From Shewanella khirikhana (GTDB taxonomy: Bacteria; Pseudomonadota; Gammaproteobacteria; Enterobacterales; Shewanellaceae), in contig NZ_CP020373.1 of NCBI RefSeq assembly GCF_003957745.1, positions 1 to 64,000 of the forward strand: a DNA stretch of 64,000 nucleotides, read 5' to 3'. Under the pieces are notes generated by a model. The model saw only the letters and a list, made by a program, of their open reading frames with translations, ran no database searches and was not told the DNA's origin. Position 1 is the stretch's first letter. Each line of letters opens with the position of its first letter. Of the stretch, positions 34,919 through 43,516 are shown piece after piece. The position numbers were made by a program, and so were the translations under genes.

Positions 34919-34972
34919 ATTGAGCTTCTTACAACAAACGTCTCAGCAAATGTCGCTGGGCTCTGGCTCGGC

Positions 34973-37876
34973 TCAGGCGTGGCTTACCAGCACCAGACGA
35001 ATGGCATCCAACTTCAACTGGGTGTTGCCAAGGTAGCCTGACAGCTCGGTAATCTGGCCTTTGAGGTGCTCCAGCTCTTCGTCACGGATGTTGGGGTTGA
35101 CCGCTTTGAGTGACTCCAGACGTGACAGTTCCGCCGTCAGCTGGGTTTCCATGCGGCTGCGGGCATCCCCGGTGAGTTTGGCCAGCGCTTCTTGCGCCAC
35201 GGCTTCACCATTGGCAAACAGTGGGTGCAGCATGGTTTGAGACGCGTTCACCAGCTTGCTGGCGATATGGCGGTTCACTCCGGAAAGCTGCTTGTCGAAG
35301 CTGTCGTAATCGACCTTGTCTGACAGATTGTTGCCGCTCTTGTCCAGCAGCACCCGGATAGGTGTAGGCGGCAGATAGCGCTGCACCTGGCTGGCCTTGG
35401 GCGCCGAGGTTTCGGCGAGGTACATCAGCTCCAGGAACAGGGTGCCGGCGGGCAGGGCCTTGTTCTTGAGCAGCGCCACACAGGTGGTGCCTGTGTCAGA
35501 GCCTGTGATGAGATCCAACCCGGTCTGTACCAGCGGGTGCTCCAGGGTGATCAGGGCAATATCGTCACGGGACAGCGCCGTGTTGCGATCGAAGGTGACG
35601 GTAATGCCATCTTCGCTGAGGCCTGGATAGGTGGGGAACATCATATGATCGGTGGGGTGCAGCACAATGCAGTTTTCGCCGCGATCGTCCTGATCCAGAC
35701 CAATCACATCCCACAGCCGCAGCACAGAGGCAATCAGATCTGTGTCTTCATCGGCATCGGCAAGTTTGGCCGCCAGGGCTTCGGCGCGGGCGCCGCCATG
35801 GCTGTTGAGTTCCAGCAGCTTGTCGCGGCCCTGTTCCATGGCTTCCTTAAGCGCCTTGTAGCGCGCCTGGGTGTCGGCCATCAGCTCAGCTTCATCTTCC
35901 ATCTCACCGGCGAGCATGGCCAGCAGACGGCCCTTGAACTCGCTGAACAGCAGATGGCCGCCGGGGCAGGTCAGCTCGAAGGCACACAGACCCTGGTGGT
36001 ACCAGTTCATCAGCTGTTCCTGAGCAGTGTTTTTCAGGAATGGCAGGTGAATTTGCACATCATGACGCTGGCCGATACGGTCCAGACGGCCGATGCGCTG
36101 CTCCAGCAGATCCGGATTCAGCGGCAGGTCGAACAGCACCAGATGGCTGGCAAACTGGAAGTTACGGCCTTCTGAGCCGATTTCGGAGCAGATCAGCGCC
36201 TGGGCGCCGCCTTCTTCCTGGGCAAAGTAAGCACCGGCCTTGTCACGCTCGATAATGGACATGCCTTCGTGGAATACTGTGGCCTGAATGCCTTCGCGGG
36301 TGCGCAGCGCTTCTTCCAGCGCCAGTGCGGTTTCGGCTCGGCTGGCGATGACCAGCACCTTCTTGGAGCGGTGGGCTTTCAAAAAGTCGATAAGCCAGTC
36401 GACTCGGGGGTCGAACTTCCACCAACTGGCGTTGTTATCATCAAACTGCTGATAAATACGTTCTGGGCTCAGCACCTGGGCTACCTTGGCTTCGGCGGTC
36501 TTGCTGCCGCCCATCATGGCGTTTACCCGCATGGCGGTGGCGTATTGCTCAGGCATATCAAAGCCGTAGCTGTGGAAAATACGTTTGGGGAAGCCTTTTA
36601 CCGAGGCGCGGCTGTTGCGGAACAGCACCCGGCCGGTGCCGTGGCGATCGAGCAGCTCCTGCAGCAGTTCGTCGCGGGCGGCCTGACGCAGTTCTTCATC
36701 GAGGTTTTCGGCCTGAATTTGGCGGATGGCCGGGGCTATGTCTTTTTCAGACAACAGCTCGGTCAGGCCGTTGATGGCGTCGTCGGAAAGCTTGATGCCA
36801 CGGGCGAGGGCATCGGCGGCTTCGGCCACGGCCTGATAGCCTTTTTCTTCATTGAGGAAGGCTTGATAGTCGTAGAAACGATCCGGATCCAAGAGGCGCA
36901 AACGGGCGAAGTGGCTCTGGTGACCCAGCTGATCCGGCGTTGCGGTCAGCAGCAGTACCCCGGGCACCACGGCAGCCAGGGCTTCCACTACCTGATAGGC
37001 GCGGCTTGGCTCGTCTTCGCTCCACTCCAGATGGTGGGCTTCATCCACCACCATCAGATCCCAGTCGGCATCCAGCGCCTGCTCCAGACGGCGTTTCTTA
37101 CGCAGCAGCTCCAGCGAACAGATAACCAGCTGCTCTGTGTAGAAGGGGTTGTCGTGATCGGCAAAGGCTTCCACGCAGCGGTCTTCATCAAATACCGCAA
37201 AGCGCAGGTTAAAGCGGCGCAGCATTTCCACCAGCCACTGGTGGCGCAGGGTGTCGGGCACTATCACCAGAATACGCTCGGCGCGGCCGGTCATCAGCTG
37301 CTGGTGAATAATCAGGCCCGCTTCGATGGTCTTACCCAGACCTACTTCGTCGGCGAGCAATACGCGGGGGGCGTGACGGCGACCCACTTCATGGGCAATC
37401 CACAGCTGGTGCGGAATAAGGCCAACCCTGGGGCCTTGCAGACCCAGCATGTCGGAGGTGGCCAGCTTGTGGCGCAAAAGCTGCGACTTGTAGCGCACAC
37501 CAAAGCGCTCGATACGATCGATTTGACCGGCGTAGAGGCGATCCTGGGGCTTGTTGAAACGAATATTGTGCTCGAGCAGGGTTTCCCTGAGCATGGTTTC
37601 TTCGCCATCGTCGGTACGCTTGCCGAAGTAGAACACTATGCCGTTCATCTCTTCGAGCTTGTCTACCGTCATGCTCCAGCCTTCGGCCGAATCAATGGTA
37701 TCGCCGGGGTTGTAAATTACCCGGGTCAGGGGGGCTTCGGCCATGGCAAACATACGGTTTTCGCCGGTAGCGGGGAACAGCACAGTCACCATGCGCCCTT
37801 CAACCTGCACCACTGTGCCCAAACCCAACTCCGACTCTGTATCGCTTATCCAGCGCTGCCCAATCGCGAACGACAT
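34973..37876 (-). CDS. rapA: RapA, RNA polymerase-associated Swi2/Snf2 ATPase
   Basis: A 967-residue ATPase that recycles RNA polymerase stalled after termination; E. coli RapA is 968. The N-terminal Tudor-like start (MSFAIGQRWISDTESELGLG) is the RapA hallmark. Walker A is LLADEVGLGKTIEAGL and the DEAH box VVDEAHHLEWSEDEPS, followed by motif III LLLTATPDQLG and the second helicase lobe (VLVIASRAETALALEEAL; LICSEIGSEGRNFQFA; EQRIGRLDRIGQ). All motifs look intact. It is a single-gene unit, divergent from the PhoH gene across 334 bases. Confidence 0.97.
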   Translation of the reverse strand: MSFAIGQRWISDTESELGLGTVVQVEGRMVTVLFPATGENRMFAMAEAPLTRVIYNPGDTIDSAEGWSMTVDKLEEMNGIVFYFGKRTDDGEETMLRETLLEHNIRFNKPQDRLYAGQIDRIERFGVRYKSQLLRHKLATSDMLGLQGPRVGLIPHQLWIAHEVGRRHAPRVLLADEVGLGKTIEAGLIIHQQLMTGRAERILVIVPDTLRHQWLVEMLRRFNLRFAVFDEDRCVEAFADHDNPFYTEQLVICSLELLRKKRRLEQALDADWDLMVVDEAHHLEWSEDEPSRAYQVVEALAAVVPGVLLLTATPDQLGHQSHFARLRLLDPDRFYDYQAFLNEEKGYQAVAEAADALARGIKLSDDAINGLTELLSEKDIAPAIRQIQAENLDEELRQAARDELLQELLDRHGTGRVLFRNSRASVKGFPKRIFHSYGFDMPEQYATAMRVNAMMGGSKTAEAKVAQVLSPERIYQQFDDNNASWWKFDPRVDWLIDFLKAHRSKKVLVIASRAETALALEEALRTREGIQATVFHEGMSIIERDKAGAYFAQEEGGAQALICSEIGSEGRNFQFASHLVLFDLPLNPDLLEQRIGRLDRIGQRHDVQIHLPFLKNTAQEQLMNWYHQGLCAFELTCPGGHLLFSEFKGRLLAMLAGEMEDEAELMADTQARYKALKEAMEQGRDKLLELNSHGGARAEALAAKLADADEDTDLIASVLRLWDVIGLDQDDRGENCIVLHPTDHMMFPTYPGLSEDGITVTFDRNTALSRDDIALITLEHPLVQTGLDLITGSDTGTTCVALLKNKALPAGTLFLELMYLAETSAPKASQVQRYLPPTPIRVLLDKSGNNLSDKVDYDSFDKQLSGVNRHIASKLVNASQTMLHPLFANGEAVAQEALAKLTGDARSRMETQLTAELSRLESLKAVNPNIRDEELEHLKGQITELSGYLGNTQLKLDAIRLVLVSHA

Positions 37877-38210
37877 CTTACACTCTCAACTCAAGGGGAA
37901 ACTCAAAGGGCGCGTATGTTATACCAATGGCCCGGATATTTGAATCAGACTAGATCCCCAAAGGCGTCAGCACAACCGCTGCGATTGTCACTTTCCTGTC
38001 ATATGAACGTCTTTCAATGGCCATAAGGGATGTGAACACCGGCCAATGGATTCTGGCTTACACCCTTTGGACAGTTGAGCTTTTTGGGGAAGGGTGCCAG
38101 TATTAAGTTAATGACGGTATTTGATTTTGTCAGCCCAGGAGGACAAGGCCCCAACCACAAAAGCCAGCGCTGTAACAGTATCGCCCTATGTCACTAAAAC
38201 CGGAGGCGCC
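37877..38210. other. 334-bp divergent promoter region of rapA and the PhoH gene
   Basis: No gene is supported here. The frame of the PhoH gene is open for 90 bases upstream of its start, but the protein fold and the GGAGG site both place the start at 38211. I see no strong inverted repeat or named binding site. Confidence 0.5.
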
Positions 38211-39602
38211 ATGGAACAAGACGACAGAAAGTTGTTTGTACTGGATACCAATGTTTTATTGCACGAACCCCTAGCGATTTACTCCTTTAAAGAACATGAC
38301 GTCGTCGTACCGATGACAGTGCTCGAAGAGCTGGATCAGATTAAAGACCGCAAGCGGGATGTCAGCCGTGACGCCCGGGTCGCCATCAGGGCACTGGAAG
38401 ATACCCTGGGCGGCGAAACCACCCCCGAACAAATCATCGAAGGCGTATCCCTGCCAGCCCGTGAAGGCCACGACGCCTCAGGCACCCTGGCGATTTTCCC
38501 CGACCACCAACTCGAAATGTCCACCGGCAGCTTGCCGGGCGACCATAACGATAATCGAATCATCAATACTGCGCTGCACTTACAAAAACTCCACGCCCCC
38601 AGGGCCGTGGTGCTGGTGACCAAAGACATCAATATGCGCCTCAAGGCCAAGGGCGCTGGCATCAAGCTGGTAGAGGACTACCGTACCGACCAGCTGATTG
38701 ACGATATCCGCTTCTTAACCAAAGGGTTTCATCAGTTTGAAGGCAACTTCTGGGAGCATCTGGAAAAGGTATCCACCACCCGCCATGGCCGCCAGACCAT
38801 CCACGAAGTGCCCCTGAAAGATTTGGAAGACGACCACCTCTATATCAATCAATATCTTATCGACGAAGAGTCCGACTTCTGTGGCCGGGTGATTTCCAAG
38901 GACGACACCCATCTGCATATTCTGGATCTCGGTCAGAGCCGTTTGCTCAATCTGGAAGCCTGGGGCATTCGCCCGAAAAATGTCTATCAGGGCATGGCCT
39001 TACAGGCGCTGCTGGACCCTGAAATCGACATGGTTATCCTCACCGGACCCGCGGGTTGCGGCAAGACCTTGCTGGCCATGGCCGCCGCGCTGGAACTGGT
39101 GGTGGAGCGCAATCAGTACGACAAGGTGATAGTGACCCGTAACACCCCTGAAATTGCTGAGTCCATTGGCTTTTTGCCCGGCACCGAAGAAGAGAAAATG
39201 GCGCCCTGGCTCGCGGCCATTACCGATACTCTGGAAGTGCTGCACAAAAATGATGTAAACCCCCATGGCTCCATGAACTACATCATGGAAAAAGCCAATA
39301 TCCAGTTTAAATCCATCAACTTTATGCGTGGCCGTTCCATCCAGAATGCCATTGTGATTCTGGATGAATGTCAAAACCTTACCGCCTCCCAAATCAAAAC
39401 CATGATCACCCGCATGGGGGAAGGCACCAAGCTGATTTGCTCCGGTAACCTGGCGCAAATCGATTCCAACTACCTGACCGCCGTGACCTCAGGTCTGACC
39501 TACATAGTGGAACGATTCAAGAACTTTGAGGGCAGTGCCAATGTCTACCTCAATGGTGTGGTCAGATCCCGTCTGGCAGAGTTCGCTGAGGAACACCTGT
39601 AA
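38211..39602 (+). CDS. PIN-PhoH protein (PhoH2-type RNA-processing ATPase)
   Basis: A 463-residue fusion of a PIN ribonuclease domain (about 1-150; FVLDTNVLLHEP, LEELDQIKDRKRDVSRDAR, KDINMRLKA) and a PhoH ATPase (about 250-460; Walker A GPAGCGKTLLA near 278, Walker B VILDECQNLT near 383). Mycobacterial PhoH2 of this architecture is an ATP-dependent RNA helicase and ribonuclease. GGAGG lies five bases before ATG 38211. In actinobacteria the gene has an upstream antitoxin gene (phoAT); none is visible here. A terminator follows. Confidence 0.93.
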   Translation: MEQDDRKLFVLDTNVLLHEPLAIYSFKEHDVVVPMTVLEELDQIKDRKRDVSRDARVAIRALEDTLGGETTPEQIIEGVSLPAREGHDASGTLAIFPDHQLEMSTGSLPGDHNDNRIINTALHLQKLHAPRAVVLVTKDINMRLKAKGAGIKLVEDYRTDQLIDDIRFLTKGFHQFEGNFWEHLEKVSTTRHGRQTIHEVPLKDLEDDHLYINQYLIDEESDFCGRVISKDDTHLHILDLGQSRLLNLEAWGIRPKNVYQGMALQALLDPEIDMVILTGPAGCGKTLLAMAAALELVVERNQYDKVIVTRNTPEIAESIGFLPGTEEEKMAPWLAAITDTLEVLHKNDVNPHGSMNYIMEKANIQFKSINFMRGRSIQNAIVILDECQNLTASQIKTMITRMGEGTKLICSGNLAQIDSNYLTAVTSGLTYIVERFKNFEGSANVYLNGVVRSRLAEFAEEHL

Positions 39603-39623
39603 TTCCTTCGGCGTAAATGCGGC

Positions 39624-39652
39624 AAAAACGGACCCCAACGGGTCCGTTTTTT
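39624..39652 (+). terminator. Terminator after the PhoH gene
   Basis: AAAACGGACCC and GGGTCCGTTTT pair around CAAC and end in T6, 22 bases past the stop. Confidence 0.9.
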
Positions 39653-39797
39653 GTACCTAAAGCGGTGTAAAACCAGCTACTTTGAAACATATTCAACGAC
39701 AATTATTTTATGTGCCTTCAATCGGGTTCCTGTTACTATACCCAGTCAAGTTTTGCGGGGACAGGGCCCCGCCACAGGGGATGCGAAAGGTTTTTTG

Positions 39798-42700
39798 ATG
39801 AAATCAAATGAGCCGGATCTTCAGCTCAAATCGCCTATTCAACGCAATTACAACCGGGCGGTGTTTTACACCTATATAGGTGTAATCGTCATGGCGTGTC
39901 TCACGGCCTGGTTCTTCTTCGACCGGGAAAAGACCCAGTTGCTGGCCCAGCGCGAAGAACAAATCGACAGGCACGTACTGCAAATCGACCTGCTGCTGGA
40001 ATCCAGTATCCGCGCGGTAAAGTCGTTAAGAGACGTGGCCGTGGACCATTTACGGCTTGGGGAATTGGTCCGTAAAGAGCGCCTGCCCCAGTACGAAAAG
40101 TTCAATCAGGACGGCCAGTACTTCACCCTCGAACCCCACTATGCCGAAAGCGGCAAACCTTTCACCAATATGGGGCGGATCACCGGCATAGGCTCCCTCA
40201 AAGACAGGGTCGACAAGTTCTATCAGGAACTGGAGATGCTGTTCGAGCTGTCGCTGTCGTTCCCTGTGGCCAAAGAGGCGGCGCCCAAGGCATCGGCGAT
40301 TTATTACATTTCCAAGCGGCGGATGATGTCCTACTACCCCTGGCCGCTGGATGAGCAACGCTTTCGCGACGAACTGCTGAACAAGAAACAGTTCCAACTG
40401 GCCACCCCGGCCATGAACCCCCAGCGCAGCGTGTTCTGGAGTGAGGCCTACCTCGATTCCAGCGACAAGGGGCTGCTGACCACCTTAGGCGTGCCCATCT
40501 ATCTTGAAGATGAGTTTATCGGCTCCATCAATCTGGACATGACCCTGGCCTCGCTGGCGCGGCAAATCCGGCTGTATTTCAAGATGCCGGGCACAGTGAT
40601 CCTGCTCGACCAGAGCAACAATATTTTGTCCCACTCCGACATGGCCAGCGAAGACCTCAAGCGGGTCTATCACATCAGCCAGCGTATTCCGTCTGAGCTG
40701 CATTCACTGCCGGAGTCAGAGCTGTTCGATGCCCAGGGCGGCGTTATTCGTAACGGCTACTACATTCACTCGGTGGCGCTGCATAACGCCCCCTGGCGTT
40801 TGTTGTATATACAAGATGTCGATGACCTGTTTAAAGACAGCTGGGAGAAGCTGCAGCTGACCTTTATTCTGGTGGTACTGGCGCTGTCGGTGCTGGTAAC
40901 CATAGTGCACTGGCAGACCCGTCGCTCCTTCGTGAGTCCGGCGTCACGGCTGCTGTCGCACCTCGAAGGCTGCTCGGCCCAGCCGATGCCAGCGCCTGAG
41001 AAAGTGACCCCTGGTTGGGAGCCCTGGTTTGCACTGGTTAGCCGGATTTTTGAAGAAAACCAGCAATATACCAAGCACCTTGCCGAGCAGAACAAGCGCC
41101 TTGATAAGCTGGTGGCCCGCCGCACCGAGCGTCTTAAAGAAACCACAGAGCGGCGTGAGCGTGAGTACGCCTTGCTGCGCTCCTTGCTGGACTCAATCCC
41201 TGAAGCCATTGTCTTTAAAGATAAAGAAGGCCATTACCTCGGCTGTAACAAGTCGGCCGAACGTATGCTGGGCTTCAGCGAAGCCGAGATGATTGGCCTG
41301 TCCAGCGATGAGCTGACCAGTCCCGAGCAGTCCAGCCGTATCCGCGCCGAAGACGAGCAGGTGCTCAGTGAGCGTACGCCGCTGCGTTATCAGGAGAAGA
41401 TTGAGCTCGCCGGCAAGCCGGTGCTGCTCGATACCCTCAAGCTGCCGTTTTACAACCGCCGCGGCGAGCTGATGGGTCTGATTGCGGTATGGCGTGACGT
41501 GACCCGCGAATACGAGTCGGCCGAGCAGCTGCGGCTCTCGGAAGAGCGTTATCACCTTGCCATGGACGCGGTGGAAGATGGCCTGTGGGACTGGTATCTC
41601 GACTCAGAGCAAATCATCTGTAACCCGGCCTATTACTCGATGCTGGGCTACAAGACCAACGAATTTCCGGCGCTGTTGTCGACCATCGACAGCCTAATTC
41701 ATCCGGACGATCGCATTCGGGTGCAGGAATATCGCGAGCAATACCTCAAAGACCCGATTGGCGCCTATGAGATTGAGTTTAGGATGCGCGCCAAGACCGG
41801 CCAATACCACTGGATGCTGAGCCGTGGCCGGGTGGTGGAGTTTACCCAGGATGCCCAGCCCAAGCGGATGGTGGGTACCCACAAAGACATTACCCGCCAC
41901 AAGAGCAACGAAGTCGCACTGCTCGAAGCCAAGCAGGATGCGGAACTGGCGAACCTGTACAAGAGTGAATTCCTGGCCAATATGAGCCACGAGATCCGCA
42001 CCCCGATGAACGCCATTATCGGTATGTTGCAGCTGGCCGGGCGCACCAGTCTGACCGAGCAGCAAAAAGATTACCTCGATAAGGCCAGCTTCTCGGCCCA
42101 GTCGCTGCTTAGGATCATCAACGACATCCTCGACTTCTCCAAGATTGAGGCCGGTAAGCTGGAGCTGGAAAAAGTCTCCTTCCCGCTGGATAAGGTGCTG
42201 GACCACACCCTGGATCTCAACGCCCTCAAGGCGCAGGAGAAGGGCATTGAGCTGCTGCTGTACGCCCCTGTGACCGCCGGGCTGATGCTCAAGGGCGATC
42301 CGCTGCGTCTGGGGCAGGTGCTGATTAACCTCTTGTCCAACGCGGTTAAATTTACCCAGCACGGCGAAATTGAACTTGGCTGTGAAGATGTGGGCGAGCG
42401 TGACCATCGCATTACTCTCAAGTTCTGGGTGCGCGATACCGGTATAGGTATCAGCCGCGAGCAGCAGGACAAGCTGTTCGACGCCTTCGCCCAGGCCGAT
42501 GGCTCCACCACCCGCAAATACGGTGGTACCGGCCTTGGTCTGTCCATCAGTAAGCATCTGGTGTCCATGATGGGCGGCACCATGCAGGTTGAGAGTGAGC
42601 CCGGCGTGGGCTCCACCTTCAGCTTTACCGTGAGCTTCGAGATTGCAGAAGAAGCCAAGGCGCCGCCAATGATAGTACCCGAGCGGCTGGCAAGCCTGCG

Positions 42701-43505
42701 CACTTTGGTGGTGGACGATAACCCCACTGCGCTGCAGATTTATTCCACAGTGATGCGCGACTTCCACTTCGAGGTGGAAACCGCCGCCAGTGGCGCCGAG
42801 GCGCTGTATAAGCTGGGTCGCCAACCGGTTGATCTGGTATTGCTCGACTGGATGATGCCGGAAATGGACGGCATTCAGGTGATAGATGCCATCGACGATA
42901 TGGTCGCCGAAGGAAAGCTGGCCACCCGGCCGGTGATCATCATCATGACCGCCTATGCCGCTGAGCCGCTTCGTATGGATCTGGACAGCGATCGGGTATT
43001 TGCCATGCTGCAAAAACCGTTCAAGGCCTCCAGTCTGTTCGATGAAATCATCCGCGCTTTCGCACCGGCCGCCCCCGAGGCGCTGCCGGAGCCGGAAGTG
43101 AGCCACGACAGCGAGCACAAGGGCGTGGTGCTCTTGGTAGAAGACAACTTTATCAACCAGCAGGTGGCCACCGAGCTGCTGAAGAGTGCCGGTTACGAGG
43201 TGGATGTGGCCGATAATGGCCAGATTTCACTCGAGATGGTTGAAAAACGCAGCTACGATGCGGTACTCATGGATATTCAGATGCCGGTGATGGACGGTCT
43301 GACCGCCGCCACCGAGCTTCGCAAGCGTTACAGTTTTGATGAATTACCCATTATCGCCATGACGGCCCATGCCATGTCCGGCGACAGAGAAAAAAGTCTG
43401 GCTGCGGGCATGAATGCCCACATTACCAAGCCGATAGTGCTCACCGAGCTGTTTGAGACGCTGAGCCACTGGATAGGACACAAAGAAAAACATCGGACCC
43501 CCTGA
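39798..43505 (+). CDS. Hybrid sensor kinase: Cache-like sensor, PAS-PAS, HisKA, ATPase, REC-REC
   Basis: A 1235-residue kinase. Helix at about 24-45; extracytoplasmic sensor, probably double-Cache, to about 350; helix at about 354-372; coiled-coil; PAS at about 455 and 580; HisKA with H731 in EFLANMSHEIRTPMNAI; ATPase with NLLSNAVKFTQ, DTGIGIS and GGTGLGLSI; receiver 1 with D1017 in LLDWMMPEMDG; receiver 2 with D1159 in LMDIQMPVMDG. No HPt domain is present, so a separate phosphotransfer protein is needed. ATG 39798 begins MKSNEPDLQL; the longer upstream frame runs through the terminator. The metalloprotease gene follows after 11 bases, so the two are probably co-expressed. Confidence 0.93.
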   Translation: MKSNEPDLQLKSPIQRNYNRAVFYTYIGVIVMACLTAWFFFDREKTQLLAQREEQIDRHVLQIDLLLESSIRAVKSLRDVAVDHLRLGELVRKERLPQYEKFNQDGQYFTLEPHYAESGKPFTNMGRITGIGSLKDRVDKFYQELEMLFELSLSFPVAKEAAPKASAIYYISKRRMMSYYPWPLDEQRFRDELLNKKQFQLATPAMNPQRSVFWSEAYLDSSDKGLLTTLGVPIYLEDEFIGSINLDMTLASLARQIRLYFKMPGTVILLDQSNNILSHSDMASEDLKRVYHISQRIPSELHSLPESELFDAQGGVIRNGYYIHSVALHNAPWRLLYIQDVDDLFKDSWEKLQLTFILVVLALSVLVTIVHWQTRRSFVSPASRLLSHLEGCSAQPMPAPEKVTPGWEPWFALVSRIFEENQQYTKHLAEQNKRLDKLVARRTERLKETTERREREYALLRSLLDSIPEAIVFKDKEGHYLGCNKSAERMLGFSEAEMIGLSSDELTSPEQSSRIRAEDEQVLSERTPLRYQEKIELAGKPVLLDTLKLPFYNRRGELMGLIAVWRDVTREYESAEQLRLSEERYHLAMDAVEDGLWDWYLDSEQIICNPAYYSMLGYKTNEFPALLSTIDSLIHPDDRIRVQEYREQYLKDPIGAYEIEFRMRAKTGQYHWMLSRGRVVEFTQDAQPKRMVGTHKDITRHKSNEVALLEAKQDAELANLYKSEFLANMSHEIRTPMNAIIGMLQLAGRTSLTEQQKDYLDKASFSAQSLLRIINDILDFSKIEAGKLELEKVSFPLDKVLDHTLDLNALKAQEKGIELLLYAPVTAGLMLKGDPLRLGQVLINLLSNAVKFTQHGEIELGCEDVGERDHRITLKFWVRDTGIGISREQQDKLFDAFAQADGSTTRKYGGTGLGLSISKHLVSMMGGTMQVESEPGVGSTFSFTVSFEIAEEAKAPPMIVPERLASLRTLVVDDNPTALQIYSTVMRDFHFEVETAASGAEALYKLGRQPVDLVLLDWMMPEMDGIQVIDAIDDMVAEGKLATRPVIIIMTAYAAEPLRMDLDSDRVFAMLQKPFKASSLFDEIIRAFAPAAPEALPEPEVSHDSEHKGVVLLVEDNFINQQVATELLKSAGYEVDVADNGQISLEMVEKRSYDAVLMDIQMPVMDGLTAATELRKRYSFDELPIIAMTAHAMSGDREKSLAAGMNAHITKPIVLTELFETLSHWIGHKEKHRTP

Positions 43506-43516
43506 AAGGAGAACAC

